DNA of 64,000 nucleotides from Bryobacteraceae bacterium (GTDB lineage Bacteria > Acidobacteriota > Terriglobia > Bryobacterales > Bryobacteraceae), in contig JAIEMJ010000045.1 of the NCBI GenBank assembly GCA_019752335.1, positions 62,001 to 126,000 on the forward strand, given 5' to 3'. A program made the translations under genes and the position numbers. The first letter of the stretch is position 1; every line of letters starts with the position of its first letter. Under the pieces are notes generated by a model. That model saw only the letters and a list, made by a program, of their open reading frames with translations. It made no database searches and was not told the DNA's origin. This document shows, in pieces, positions 16,510 through 23,880 of this stretch.

Positions 16510-17774
16510 GCCGCTCGCGCGAGGACGTAAGGGCCTTCCGGAATGACGGCGACTTTGGCGCCGGGCGGGAGTCCGTTGAGGAACGCGACGACGGCTTCGG
16601 GCAGGGTAGGGAAGGCCTTGCCCCACAGCGACGGGTAGTACTTCGCTGGCACGCCGGGAATGTAAAAGAAGACGTCGTAGCGCGTACTCACCAAAGCCAG
16701 TTTCTCGAGTTGCCACTGGTCCACGGTGACCGGCGCGGATTTGATCCTGGCGAGGAACTCGCGGTCCGACGGGTGCTCGCGTAACATCTTGCTGAATTCC
16801 GGCGCGCCGGGACCTTCGTCGCAAGCGGCGCAGACCAGGATCCGGCCACCGGGTTTGACGATGTGCGCGGCGGCGGTGATTCCTTTGACGGCCTGGTAAA
16901 ACGTGAGATCGAGCGGATAGCCGGCGCACGTGGTGATGACGGCGTCGACGGGCGCGGGTAGCTTTTCCAGCATCACCTCGGCGACGAAGGCCATGCCCTC
17001 GGCGTGCGCTTGCTCGGGATGCCCGGCGAAGACGCGGGCCACCTGGCGGTCACGCGTGAGGGCGACGTCGAGCAAAAAGTCGTGCCGGGCCAAGCGGGCC
17101 ACCGCGAGCAGTTCCTGGTGCAGCGGATTGTCTGCGACGGAGCCCTCCACGGCGCGGGGGTCGCGCATGAACTTGGGCGAGTGGATCACCTTGATCGTCT
17201 CCTGCGCGGCCAGGCCGGGGGCGATCAGCTTGCGGCCGCCAGAGAAGCCGAGCATCAGATGGGGCTCGATAAAGCCGAGCGTGATGTGCAGGTCGGCTTC
17301 GACAAAGCGGCGATCGATCAGGACGGGGGTGCCGGAGGGCGTGTCGCCCAAATAGACATGGTCGCTGAGCGTCTTGGCGTTGTGGTTGACGATGTCGTAC
17401 GTGCGGGCGATTTCGTGGCCCAGGATTTCGTCGAGTTCGTCGGCGGTCGCGATGCGGTGCAGGCCGGTGGCGATGCAGATGCGGATGTTGGCGCGGGGAA
17501 TGCCGCCGGCCTCCAGGCGCTTCAGCACCAGGGGCAGGGTGAGGCGATTGGGCGCGGGCCGGGTGATGTCGCAGACGGAAATCGCCGCGGAGCGTTTGCC
17601 TTTGGCGAGCGCGGTGAGGCCGAGCGAGCCGATGGGGTGGTCCAGCGCGTGCTCCAGGGCCGCGACGGGGTCGGGCAGGGCTTGCGCGGAGCGGGCCTCC
17701 AGAAGCTGATAGTCGTAGCCGGGGGGAAGGTCCAGCGGGAGTCCGGTTTTGCCAAAGGCGAGTTCTACACGCAT
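16506..17774 (-). CDS. larA: LarA-family nickel-pincer-dependent racemase
   Basis: A 422-residue protein of the LarA (DUF2088) family, which interconverts 2-hydroxy acid enantiomers with a nickel-pincer nucleotide cofactor. The four functional residues of Lactobacillus plantarum LarA (His108, His174, Lys184, His200) all have counterparts at a constant offset of two: His106 in TGLHR, His172 in EPHLMLGFSGG, Lys182 in GRK and His198 in HSPKFM. The family's CDITRP motif is at residues 68-73. LarB, LarC and LarE, which make the cofactor, are not in the window. Many homologues act on acids other than lactate, so the substrate is open. ATG 17774 is supported by a TAACAT hexamer 9 bases before it. 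Confidence 0.85.
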   Translation of the reverse strand: MRVELAFGKTGLPLDLPPGYDYQLLEARSAQALPDPVAALEHALDHPIGSLGLTALAKGKRSAAISVCDITRPAPNRLTLPLVLKRLEAGGIPRANIRICIATGLHRIATADELDEILGHEIARTYDIVNHNAKTLSDHVYLGDTPSGTPVLIDRRFVEADLHITLGFIEPHLMLGFSGGRKLIAPGLAAQETIKVIHSPKFMRDPRAVEGSVADNPLHQELLAVARLARHDFLLDVALTRDRQVARVFAGHPEQAHAEGMAFVAEVMLEKLPAPVDAVITTCAGYPLDLTFYQAVKGITAAAHIVKPGGRILVCAACDEGPGAPEFSKMLREHPSDREFLARIKSAPVTVDQWQLEKLALVSTRYDVFFYIPGVPAKYYPSLWGKAFPTLPEAVVAFLNGLPPGAKVAVIPEGPYVLARAA

Positions 17775-17848
17775 CTCAGATTCATGTTAGCCAACTCTGG
17801 CCGATAAGAGGAATACCGATTTGGCCACGGAATTGCTTTGGCTAAGGG

Positions 17849-17956
17849 ATGAACGGACTGGAGTTGCCCATGCTGGTGAGTGCGCTAATCGCGGGATTCT
17901 TCATTTTGGGCCTGTTTTTCGCGATGCTCGCGCATCCGCCCAAGCCGGGCGAGTAG
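17849..17956 (+). CDS. Candidate small single-span membrane protein (28-35 residues)
   Basis: A short frame encodes 35 residues from ATG 17849 or, more likely, 28 residues from the in-frame ATG 17870, which has GGAG with a 6-base spacer. The product is almost entirely one hydrophobic helix (MLVSALIAGFFILGLFF) followed by a short polar tail HPPKPGE. Length and tail resemble the small subunits of membrane complexes. It lies between larA-like (opposite strand) and tRNA-Val. No homologue is recognised, so this is a prediction from ribosome binding site plus hydrophobicity. Confidence 0.45.
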   Translation: MNGLELPMLVSALIAGFFILGLFFAMLAHPPKPGE

Positions 17957-18018
17957 TTTTCGCCTGGGTCGAAAGGGCACAGGCCTGGGACGAAGTGGCC
18001 CAGGGCGCGCTGGCCTGT

Positions 18019-18024
18019 TATACT
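18019..18024 (+). promoter_or_regulatory. -10 hexamer TATACT upstream of tRNA-Val
   Basis: TATACT ends 19 bases before the 5' end of the tRNA, a normal distance for a tRNA promoter with a short 5' leader. No clear -35 box is seen. Confidence 0.5.
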
Positions 18025-18043
18025 AAAAACTCCCGCTAGAAAC

Positions 18044-18120
18044 GGGCGCGTAGCTCAGTTGGTTAGAGCGCTTCCTTCACACGGAAGAGGCCCGGGGTTC
18101 GAGTCCCTGCGCGCCCACCA
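18044..18120 (+). tRNA. tRNA-Val (anticodon CAC)
   Basis: A complete 77-base cloverleaf with encoded CCA. The acceptor stem GGGCGCG pairs with CGCGCCC (18110-18116). The D arm is GCTC/GAGC, the anticodon stem is CTTCC/GGAAG, and the loop TTCACAC puts CAC at 18078-18080. The T arm is CGGGG-TTCGAGT-CCCTG. It reads the valine codon GUG. Its 3' half is antisense to the end of the HEAT-repeat gene. Confidence 0.96.
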
Positions 18121-19789
18121 TCTTCACGACAAACTCTCCATAGCCACTCTCTGAGAAGACTTCCACGTGGTCCACCGTGACCGGGGCTGGAAATGCTACG
18201 TCGTAACTGGCATGCCAGGAACGCTCCAGACGTTCGAGGGCGTGGACGGCCTGATCCACGGTGGTGACGACTTGGAGCGAACCCCCATGCCGGGCACAGC
18301 GCGCGGCGAGGCCCTCGTCGAAGCGGGTGGTGAGCACGTCGAACTGCAGCTTCTCCGGTAGGTCGTTCACGGGGGAGGGGATCTCATCAAGCACGACGAA
18401 ATGGGTTTCGGCGGCGGCCAGGTCCACTTGGGCGGCGGCTTGGCGGAGAGCTGCGTTGAGGTCAGCGGCAGCGGGTACCGGCTGGTCGAAGGCGCGGCGG
18501 AGAGAAGCGAGCCGGGGTCCGCACCAGGAGATGCCGGTTGGCCGCGCGGAGGCTTCGGCTTTGGCGGCAGTTTTCGCGGCAGTGACGTTCACGCCGAGCA
18601 GGCTGAAGGCAACTTCGGGAATCGCAGGATCCTGGGGTTCCGGCGCATAGTGCAGGAAGCCGAAGCGGTCCGGGCTGGGCGCGGCGCTGACGGGCGCCGG
18701 TAACGATTCACGCCAGGCTGGTCCCCAGTTGGGGCACTCGCCGGTCAGCAGGACGACCTGACGGCGCGGGGCCGGGGAGCGAGCCTTCAAGGAGTAGTGG
18801 TCCACCACTTGCCCGCCCGCGTGCAGGATGACGTCGAACGGGTGCAGGCTGGTGAGCCGGCGGCCGGCGAGCGTCGCGGTAAAGCGAGCGTGGCCGGGTG
18901 CGCCGGGGAACCATTCTATGGCAATCCTGCCGCGTTGCACTGCTTGTTCCTTGCGGCTCTTCGACGCCTGGATCACCTTCAGGCAACGCGTGCGCGCTTC
19001 CGGTTCCACCTTGCCGATCAGTTTGCCGAGGAGGGAGACGTAGCGGGGATCGCGGGTTCGTTCGAGGAGCCAGAGTCCGGCGCGGCGGTCGAGTCCGCCG
19101 GTGTCGAGCAGCAGGTGGCGGATTTTCGGGAGGGCCGCCGGATCGCCCTGCAGGTAGAGTCCATGGATGGCGTTGGCGGCGACGCGGTGATGCGGATCAG
19201 CCGCGGCCTGCTGAAAGATAGCGTTCGCGAAGGGACTCTTTTGGTGCCACAGGGCTTCCACGATGTTGGCGCGCACACGCGGGTCCGGGTCGGCGAGGCC
19301 TTCGGTTACCCAGGCTCCTTCGGGCGCGACACGGGCCATCAGAAAAGCCATCTTCGAATGGACGCGCGGATGGGGGGAGCGCAAAAGTGGCGCCAGCCGT
19401 TCCACGACTTCCGCGCGCACGCGCGTCTGGCTGAGGATTTCGAGCAGATCCTGGGTAAGTTGCGGTTCGTGGCTCGAGAGAATTTCGCGGGCCAGAGCCT
19501 GGTCGAGGTCGGGGTCAACGCGCAGAGCGAGCTTCGCCAGCAGCAGGCGGCTGGCCCAGGGCAAAGCTACCTGTTTGAGCAGGGGCAGGAGTTCTTGTTT
19601 CTTCGCCAGGAAGGCGATCAGCGAGATTTGACCGGGATGCTCGCCAGGCTCCTCGAGCACTTGCAGGGCTTCGGCGACCAGATCGGCGCGGCTCGAACGG
19701 TACATCTCTTCGAGGGTGGCCATCGACCCCGCCGGGTCAGCGGCGAAGTAGCGCATCACCCAGTCCAGATTCTCCGCGATTCGCGACAC
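18077..19789 (-). CDS. HEAT-repeat protein with degenerate VWA-like C-terminus, ending inside tRNA-Val antisense
   Basis: About 570 residues. The N-terminal 300 residues are helical HEAT-type repeats (e.g. LADPDPRVRANIVEALW, DPHHRVAANAIHGLYLQGD, KIRHLLLDTGGLDRRAGLWLL), a scaffold for protein contacts. The C-terminal half has beta-strands like a VWA fold (RRQVVLLTGECPNW, ETHFVVLDE, SWHASYDVAFPAPVTVDHVEV) but no intact MIDAS motif. The last 14 codons plus stop are antisense to tRNA-Val; the TGA stop is the complement of U33-C34-A35 of the anticodon loop. The longer upstream frame (to 19879) would translate a terminator, so a start at GTG 19789 or ATG 19756 is more likely; neither has a strong ribosome binding site. 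Function unknown. Confidence 0.75.
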   Translation of the reverse strand: MSRIAENLDWVMRYFAADPAGSMATLEEMYRSSRADLVAEALQVLEEPGEHPGQISLIAFLAKKQELLPLLKQVALPWASRLLLAKLALRVDPDLDQALAREILSSHEPQLTQDLLEILSQTRVRAEVVERLAPLLRSPHPRVHSKMAFLMARVAPEGAWVTEGLADPDPRVRANIVEALWHQKSPFANAIFQQAAADPHHRVAANAIHGLYLQGDPAALPKIRHLLLDTGGLDRRAGLWLLERTRDPRYVSLLGKLIGKVEPEARTRCLKVIQASKSRKEQAVQRGRIAIEWFPGAPGHARFTATLAGRRLTSLHPFDVILHAGGQVVDHYSLKARSPAPRRQVVLLTGECPNWGPAWRESLPAPVSAAPSPDRFGFLHYAPEPQDPAIPEVAFSLLGVNVTAAKTAAKAEASARPTGISWCGPRLASLRRAFDQPVPAAADLNAALRQAAAQVDLAAAETHFVVLDEIPSPVNDLPEKLQFDVLTTRFDEGLAARCARHGGSLQVVTTVDQAVHALERLERSWHASYDVAFPAPVTVDHVEVFSESGYGEFVVKMVGAQGLEPRASSV

Positions 19790-19833
19790 ATGAGTCTTTT
19801 CGGGCGCGATGCGCCCCACCAAGAGCGAGCGGC

Positions 19834-19870
19834 AAAAGAAAAACCCCCAGGGCGCGAAGGCACCTGGGGG
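19834..19870 (-). terminator. Rho-independent terminator of the PEP-CTERM gene
   Basis: The stem CCCCCAGG/CCTGGGGG (19844-19851 with 19863-19870) is followed on the minus strand by TTTTTCTTTT (19843 to 19834). It is 27 bases after the stop of the gene at 19897. Confidence 0.85.
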
Positions 19871-19896
19871 CTCTCTCACTACGGAGGATCTAGGAG

Positions 19897-20673
19897 TTAG
19901 CTTTTGCGACGGCGGGCGAGCAGTCCCAAAGCCGTCAAGGCCGAACCGAAGAGAACCATCGTGGCGGGCTCCGGAACCGGGTCGCCGACGAAGGTGATGA
20001 GACGCTGGGTGTTGGTGGAGAGGCCGGGATTGGAGAGATTGAAGCGCGTATCCACCAGAATGACGGAGCGATTGGCCACGTTCGTGTTCACGGCTCCTGC
20101 GTAAGTGGTGCCGAACCCAGCCGCGATCTGAACCGCCTTGGTGTAGTCGACGTTGGTGGGGTAGTTGTTCGAAGCCTGGGCGGCGCGCTGGAAAAAGCCC
20201 GCGTTCAAGTTGAAGCTGGTGGCGCTATCGACCATCGTTTCCCAGATGGCGAACTGCAAGGCCACCGCGATCGTCTGCTGGTTGGTGTTGTTCGCGGTCG
20301 CCAGGGCGGCGATGTTCGGGAAGACGTCCGAGAAGATCCAAGCGGCGCGCGATACACGGGTCATGTCGCTCAAGGTGTTGCTGGTGGGCGAAACTAGATT
20401 TTGATCGTACGAGCCAGGCACCGCAATGCCCAAGAACAAGTCGATACAGAAGGCCTGCACGATCGGCCCGTTGTTGATGCGCACGTTGTAGGAGCCGGCA
20501 TACCCCTTGTCCACCAAGGTGAGAACAGGCGGCTGGACGCCATTGCGGTCCTCGCGCCAAGTGGTGTCGCCACCCAAGTTGTAATTCTGGCTAATGGTCG
20601 ATACTGGCGTCGCCCAAGCGGCGACTGAAAATAGCGCTACCGCGCTCGCTAACATCGTAACTCTTTGAAACAC
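19897..20673 (-). CDS. PEP-CTERM sorting-domain secreted protein
   Basis: A 258-residue exported protein. The signal peptide spans residues 1-22 (ending AWATP). The mature domain has a motif AFCIDLF and a central Asn/Thr-rich part, resembling the 'Cys-Ile-Asp' secreted proteins often seen with this tail. The C-terminus VPEPATMVLFGSALTALGL plus LARRRKS is a textbook PEP-CTERM signal (VPEP, one membrane helix, basic tail), which is cut and sorted by an exosortase to the cell exterior, often with exopolysaccharide. No exosortase is in the window. GTG 20673 is chosen because GGAGGT lies 7 bases upstream; an in-frame ATG follows 18 bases later. The gene is monocistronic with its own terminator. 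Confidence 0.9.
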   Translation of the reverse strand: MFQRVTMLASAVALFSVAAWATPVSTISQNYNLGGDTTWREDRNGVQPPVLTLVDKGYAGSYNVRINNGPIVQAFCIDLFLGIAVPGSYDQNLVSPTSNTLSDMTRVSRAAWIFSDVFPNIAALATANNTNQQTIAVALQFAIWETMVDSATSFNLNAGFFQRAAQASNNYPTNVDYTKAVQIAAGFGTTYAGAVNTNVANRSVILVDTRFNLSNPGLSTNTQRLITFVGDPVPEPATMVLFGSALTALGLLARRRKS

Positions 20674-20828
20674 TGTTGAAACCTCCGTCGAATACCCTAG
20701 ATTGGCCTAAAAGCCTCCCCTAGAATATACACCTGGATACCCCCAAATGGGGTGACTGTTTGACGAAAGTTGTAAAAACGTGAATACTAGTACTAGTGCA
20801 AGATTCGCTACCTGTTGTGGTGGTTCAT

Positions 20829-21446
20829 TTACTTTAACTTAACGCTGATTTCCCTGAAGTAAACTGCCGACCGGCTGTCATGATTTTGTAGCCCCACATA
20901 CCCGCGATTGGGGCGAGGGCCGCGTACCGGCTCAAACCATTGCTTTCGTTCAGGAACGGCCTGCCCTTCCCGGTAGTCGTTCACGAGTTGGCCATTCAAA
21001 AAGACCCGCGTGCGCGGCCCGGATTGCTCAATTTCGAGCGTGTTCCACTCGCCGGTCGGCTTCTGGGCGCGCTTCAGTACCTTCGAGATGGAGTAGATCG
21101 CGCCGGTGGAGTGCCAATCGTCGCCCGCGCCGTCGATTTGCACCTCGTAACCGTTGTGTACCCCGTACCAAGGGTCTGTCGGGGGGTCGGGCATGCGGAT
21201 GACGACGCCCGAGTTATCACGGTCCGCCGAAGTCTTGAAAACGACCCGGATACGGCCGTCACCGATCGGTCCGGCTTCGTTGTAGAGGAGGCCCATGCCG
21301 CCGACGGTCTTCAGCATTCCGTTTTCCACCTCGAACTTGCCGGGGCCGGTCATCTTCCAGCCGCTCAGGTCGCGGCCGTTGAAAAGCGGCTTCCAGGCGG
21401 CCGCCAGAGGAAGCGCCAGCAGGACGAACAAAAGGATTCTTTGCAT
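20829..21446 (-). CDS. Exported DUF1080 (3-keto-disaccharide hydrolase-like) domain protein
   Basis: A 205-residue protein with a signal peptide (residues 1-17, LPLAAAW) and one DUF1080 domain covering the rest. The family opening LFNGRDLSGWKMTG is at residues 20-33, and GYEVQIDGAGDDWHSTGAIY and the terminal strand GYVGLQNHDSRSAVYFREI are also typical. The fold is a concanavalin-like jelly roll; some members hydrolyse 3-keto-glycosides, others may only bind sugars. The ATG is 5 bases downstream of the APC permease stop, so the two genes are probably cotranscribed. A related domain occurs twice in the FHA chimera at 44602. Confidence 0.85.
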   Translation of the reverse strand: MQRILLFVLLALPLAAAWKPLFNGRDLSGWKMTGPGKFEVENGMLKTVGGMGLLYNEAGPIGDGRIRVVFKTSADRDNSGVVIRMPDPPTDPWYGVHNGYEVQIDGAGDDWHSTGAIYSISKVLKRAQKPTGEWNTLEIEQSGPRTRVFLNGQLVNDYREGQAVPERKQWFEPVRGPRPNRGYVGLQNHDSRSAVYFREISVKLK

Positions 21447-21451
21447 GCTGG

Positions 21452-22756
21452 CTATTCTACTCTCGTCAGCGGTTGGTTGAGTCCGCCGCGGTAGAGTCCG
21501 TAGAGGAGGCCAATCAGGAGCCAGGCGCCACCGACGATTTTGGCGAGCGCGCTGAGCTTCCACCAGAGGAAGGCGCAGATCAGCAGGCCTGAGGCGGGCA
21601 CGGGATGCCAGCCGTGGCGTCGCAGGGCGGCCAGGTTCACGCCGACGAAGCCCAGGAAAGCGCCGAAGTTCAGCATCTCGGCGCCCAACTGGTAGCTCAC
21701 CAGGAAGCCACCGGCCAGCGACAGCGCGCCAATCAGCAGGACGTTGCGACTGGGCACCTGGCTCGCGGGGTCCAGGTAGCCGAAGATTTTTGGCGGCAGG
21801 CTGCCTTCGCGGCCCATGCCGAAGAGCAGACGGGCGCCCGCACCCATGGCCCCGGAACCGGACCCGACGGTGGCCACCAGCAGAGTGAGATTCATCACCT
21901 GAAACAGCCACGGCCCGCCGGCGACCCCGGCGACGTGTACGTAGGCGGTGTCGACGTCGGGGAAGGGCCGGCCCACGGGCCAAACCAACTGCGCGGCGTA
22001 GACTTCGATGGCCGAGAGCACGCCGATGATGAGACAAACCAGTACCGTGCCGCGCAGGATGTTGCGGCGCGGATCGTGCACCTCTTCGGAGAGCGTCGAA
22101 ATGGCGTCGAAGCCGATGTAGGTGAGCACGGCGATGGAGGTGCCTTGGGAGAAGCTCTGCCAGTTGAACTGGGCGGGGTCATAGAACGGCTGCCACCAAT
22201 TCACCGGGGCCTGCAGGGATTGCCAAGTGGCCCACAGCATCCACAGAATCACGATGCCCATGGCCAGAGCCAGCAACTGATTGGTCCGCGCGGTAGCCTG
22301 GATGCGCCGCAGGTTCAAGCCCGTGAAGAGCAGCGCGAAGAAAACGACCCACGCGGCGTAAGGCACGGTGGGCAAGGCGTTGCCGGCCGCCTTGGCGCAC
22401 CAGATGGTGCAGATGACGGGGTTCAGCACATAGTCCAGCAGCATGGCCCAGCCGGTGAGATAGCCGGCGGCGGGATGCAGCGTCTTGCCGACGTACGTAA
22501 AGGCGGACCCCGCGCTCGGATACACCTGCGCCATCTTGCCGTAGGAGTACGCCGTACACATCATGCCCAGCATGCCCACCAGAATGGCGCTGACGACGTG
22601 GCCGCGCGCCTCGTTGAAAACGACGCCGAAGATGGGCATCGGCGCGGTGGGCTGAATCATGATCAGGCCCATGAAGATCAGCTCTCGCAGACCGAGAGAA
22701 CGGTGGAGGGTACGGCCATTCACGGTTTGAGGGGCGCTCGACATTAGGCCGCCCAT
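21452..22756 (-). CDS. APC-family amino acid/polyamine permease
   Basis: A 434-residue membrane protein with about twelve helices of the amino acid-polyamine-organocation family. The first unwound helix motif appears as IMIQPTAPMPIFG (about residues 32-44). Helix 6 region TYIGFDAISTLSEEV (about 215) is a hallmark of this family and places it near putrescine/amino acid importers. The substrate cannot be told from sequence. Two starts are possible: ATG 22756, or ATG 22744 (MSSAPQTVNG), which has a CACAAT hexamer 9 bases upstream. It heads a two-gene unit with the DUF1080 gene and is divergent from the DUF58 gene. Confidence 0.85.
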   Translation of the reverse strand: MGGLMSSAPQTVNGRTLHRSLGLRELIFMGLIMIQPTAPMPIFGVVFNEARGHVVSAILVGMLGMMCTAYSYGKMAQVYPSAGSAFTYVGKTLHPAAGYLTGWAMLLDYVLNPVICTIWCAKAAGNALPTVPYAAWVVFFALLFTGLNLRRIQATARTNQLLALAMGIVILWMLWATWQSLQAPVNWWQPFYDPAQFNWQSFSQGTSIAVLTYIGFDAISTLSEEVHDPRRNILRGTVLVCLIIGVLSAIEVYAAQLVWPVGRPFPDVDTAYVHVAGVAGGPWLFQVMNLTLLVATVGSGSGAMGAGARLLFGMGREGSLPPKIFGYLDPASQVPSRNVLLIGALSLAGGFLVSYQLGAEMLNFGAFLGFVGVNLAALRRHGWHPVPASGLLICAFLWWKLSALAKIVGGAWLLIGLLYGLYRGGLNQPLTRVE

Positions 22757-22788
22757 TGTGACACGATTCGGACAGGGAGTAACGACGG

Positions 22789-23880
22789 TTGAAACAAGCC
22801 GGTCTGGGTGACCGCATCAAACGCGCTGATTTAGCGGGCTCCGCCATTTGGGCCCGGATCCGCCTTTTGTGGAGCGGCGGCATCCGGCAGCGAGTGACGA
22901 AGCTCGGCCTGGCCTTCTCGATGGTGATCATCGTGGTGGGCGTGGCGGCGTTTCTTTCGGCCAACAATCTGCTCTTCCTGCTGCTGGCACTGCTCATTTC
23001 GACGTTTCTGATTTCGGGCGTCTTCAGCCGGCTGGGGCTCTACAAGCTCGACCTCACGTTCAGCCTGCCGGAGCACATTGCCGCGCAGCAGCCGATTCCC
23101 GCGCGGGTCCGGGTGGCGAATGCGAAGAACTGGATGCCGTCGTTCTCGATTCATTTGCGGGCCGAAAGCAAGGAACTGATGCCGGTGCCGCTCTATTACC
23201 CGGTGATTGCGGCGGGGGCATCGCACGACGCGACGGTGAAGGTGCAGTTCCCGCGTCGCGGACTCTACCGCGAGAATCGCTTCTTCTTTTCGACATCTTT
23301 CCCCTTCGGCTTCACGGAGCGGCGCTTGCCGGTGCCGCTGGGCGGCGAGATCGTCGTCTACCCTTCCATCGCACCCAAACCAGAATGGGAGGACCTCTTC
23401 GATCGCCTGGAAGGAGAAATGAGCGCGCCCCGCCGTGGCCGGGGCGACGACTTCTACCTGCTCCGTCCCTATGAGTTTGGCGAGAGCGCGCGCCGGGTGG
23501 ACTGGAAGTCGACCGCGCATACGGGCTCGCTCCAAGTGCGCGAATTCACCCAGCGCGACGAGCCGCTGGTGCAGTTGACGCTCGACCTGGAGCGCCGTGG
23601 TGAAGGCTTCGACGTTTGGTTTGAGGGCGCCGTGGAAGGCTGCGCGTACTTGGCCTGGAACCTGACTCAGCGCGGCGCGCGGGTGCGTTTGCGGACGCAG
23701 CGCGTCGATTTGCGGACCCCGGAGGACGGCGACGTTTATACTATCCTCAGGTATCTGGCGCTGGTGGAAGCGATTCCGCCGGGCTCCAGTCCAGCCGATT
23801 TTGCTTCTCCTGAGGATGCCTCGCCCCTTGAAGTTTTGCTACGTCATTATCCTGCCCCTACTGAACGCCCAGGAGCCTGA
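22789..23880 (+). CDS. DUF58-domain membrane-associated protein
   Basis: A 363-residue protein. Two adjacent hydrophobic segments (about residues 41-75) are followed by a periplasm- or cytoplasm-facing beta domain, and then the DUF58 signature RRGRGDDFYLLRPYEFGESARRVDW is at about 215-240 (split here by a conserved Gly/Glu pattern), with WKSTAHTG after it. DUF58 proteins usually sit beside MoxR-type AAA ATPases and transglutaminases; neither is present here. The start is TTG 22789 with GGGAG 9 bases upstream, a slightly long spacing. The last 65 bases overlap the start of the TonB receptor gene in another frame, so translation may be coupled. Confidence 0.82.
   Translation: MKQAGLGDRIKRADLAGSAIWARIRLLWSGGIRQRVTKLGLAFSMVIIVVGVAAFLSANNLLFLLLALLISTFLISGVFSRLGLYKLDLTFSLPEHIAAQQPIPARVRVANAKNWMPSFSIHLRAESKELMPVPLYYPVIAAGASHDATVKVQFPRRGLYRENRFFFSTSFPFGFTERRLPVPLGGEIVVYPSIAPKPEWEDLFDRLEGEMSAPRRGRGDDFYLLRPYEFGESARRVDWKSTAHTGSLQVREFTQRDEPLVQLTLDLERRGEGFDVWFEGAVEGCAYLAWNLTQRGARVRLRTQRVDLRTPEDGDVYTILRYLALVEAIPPGSSPADFASPEDASPLEVLLRHYPAPTERPGA

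Noticed and set aside
19790-19879. N-terminal extension of the HEAT-repeat protein to ATG 19879
   Set aside because: The added codons would translate the terminator hairpin and T-run of the PEP-CTERM gene.
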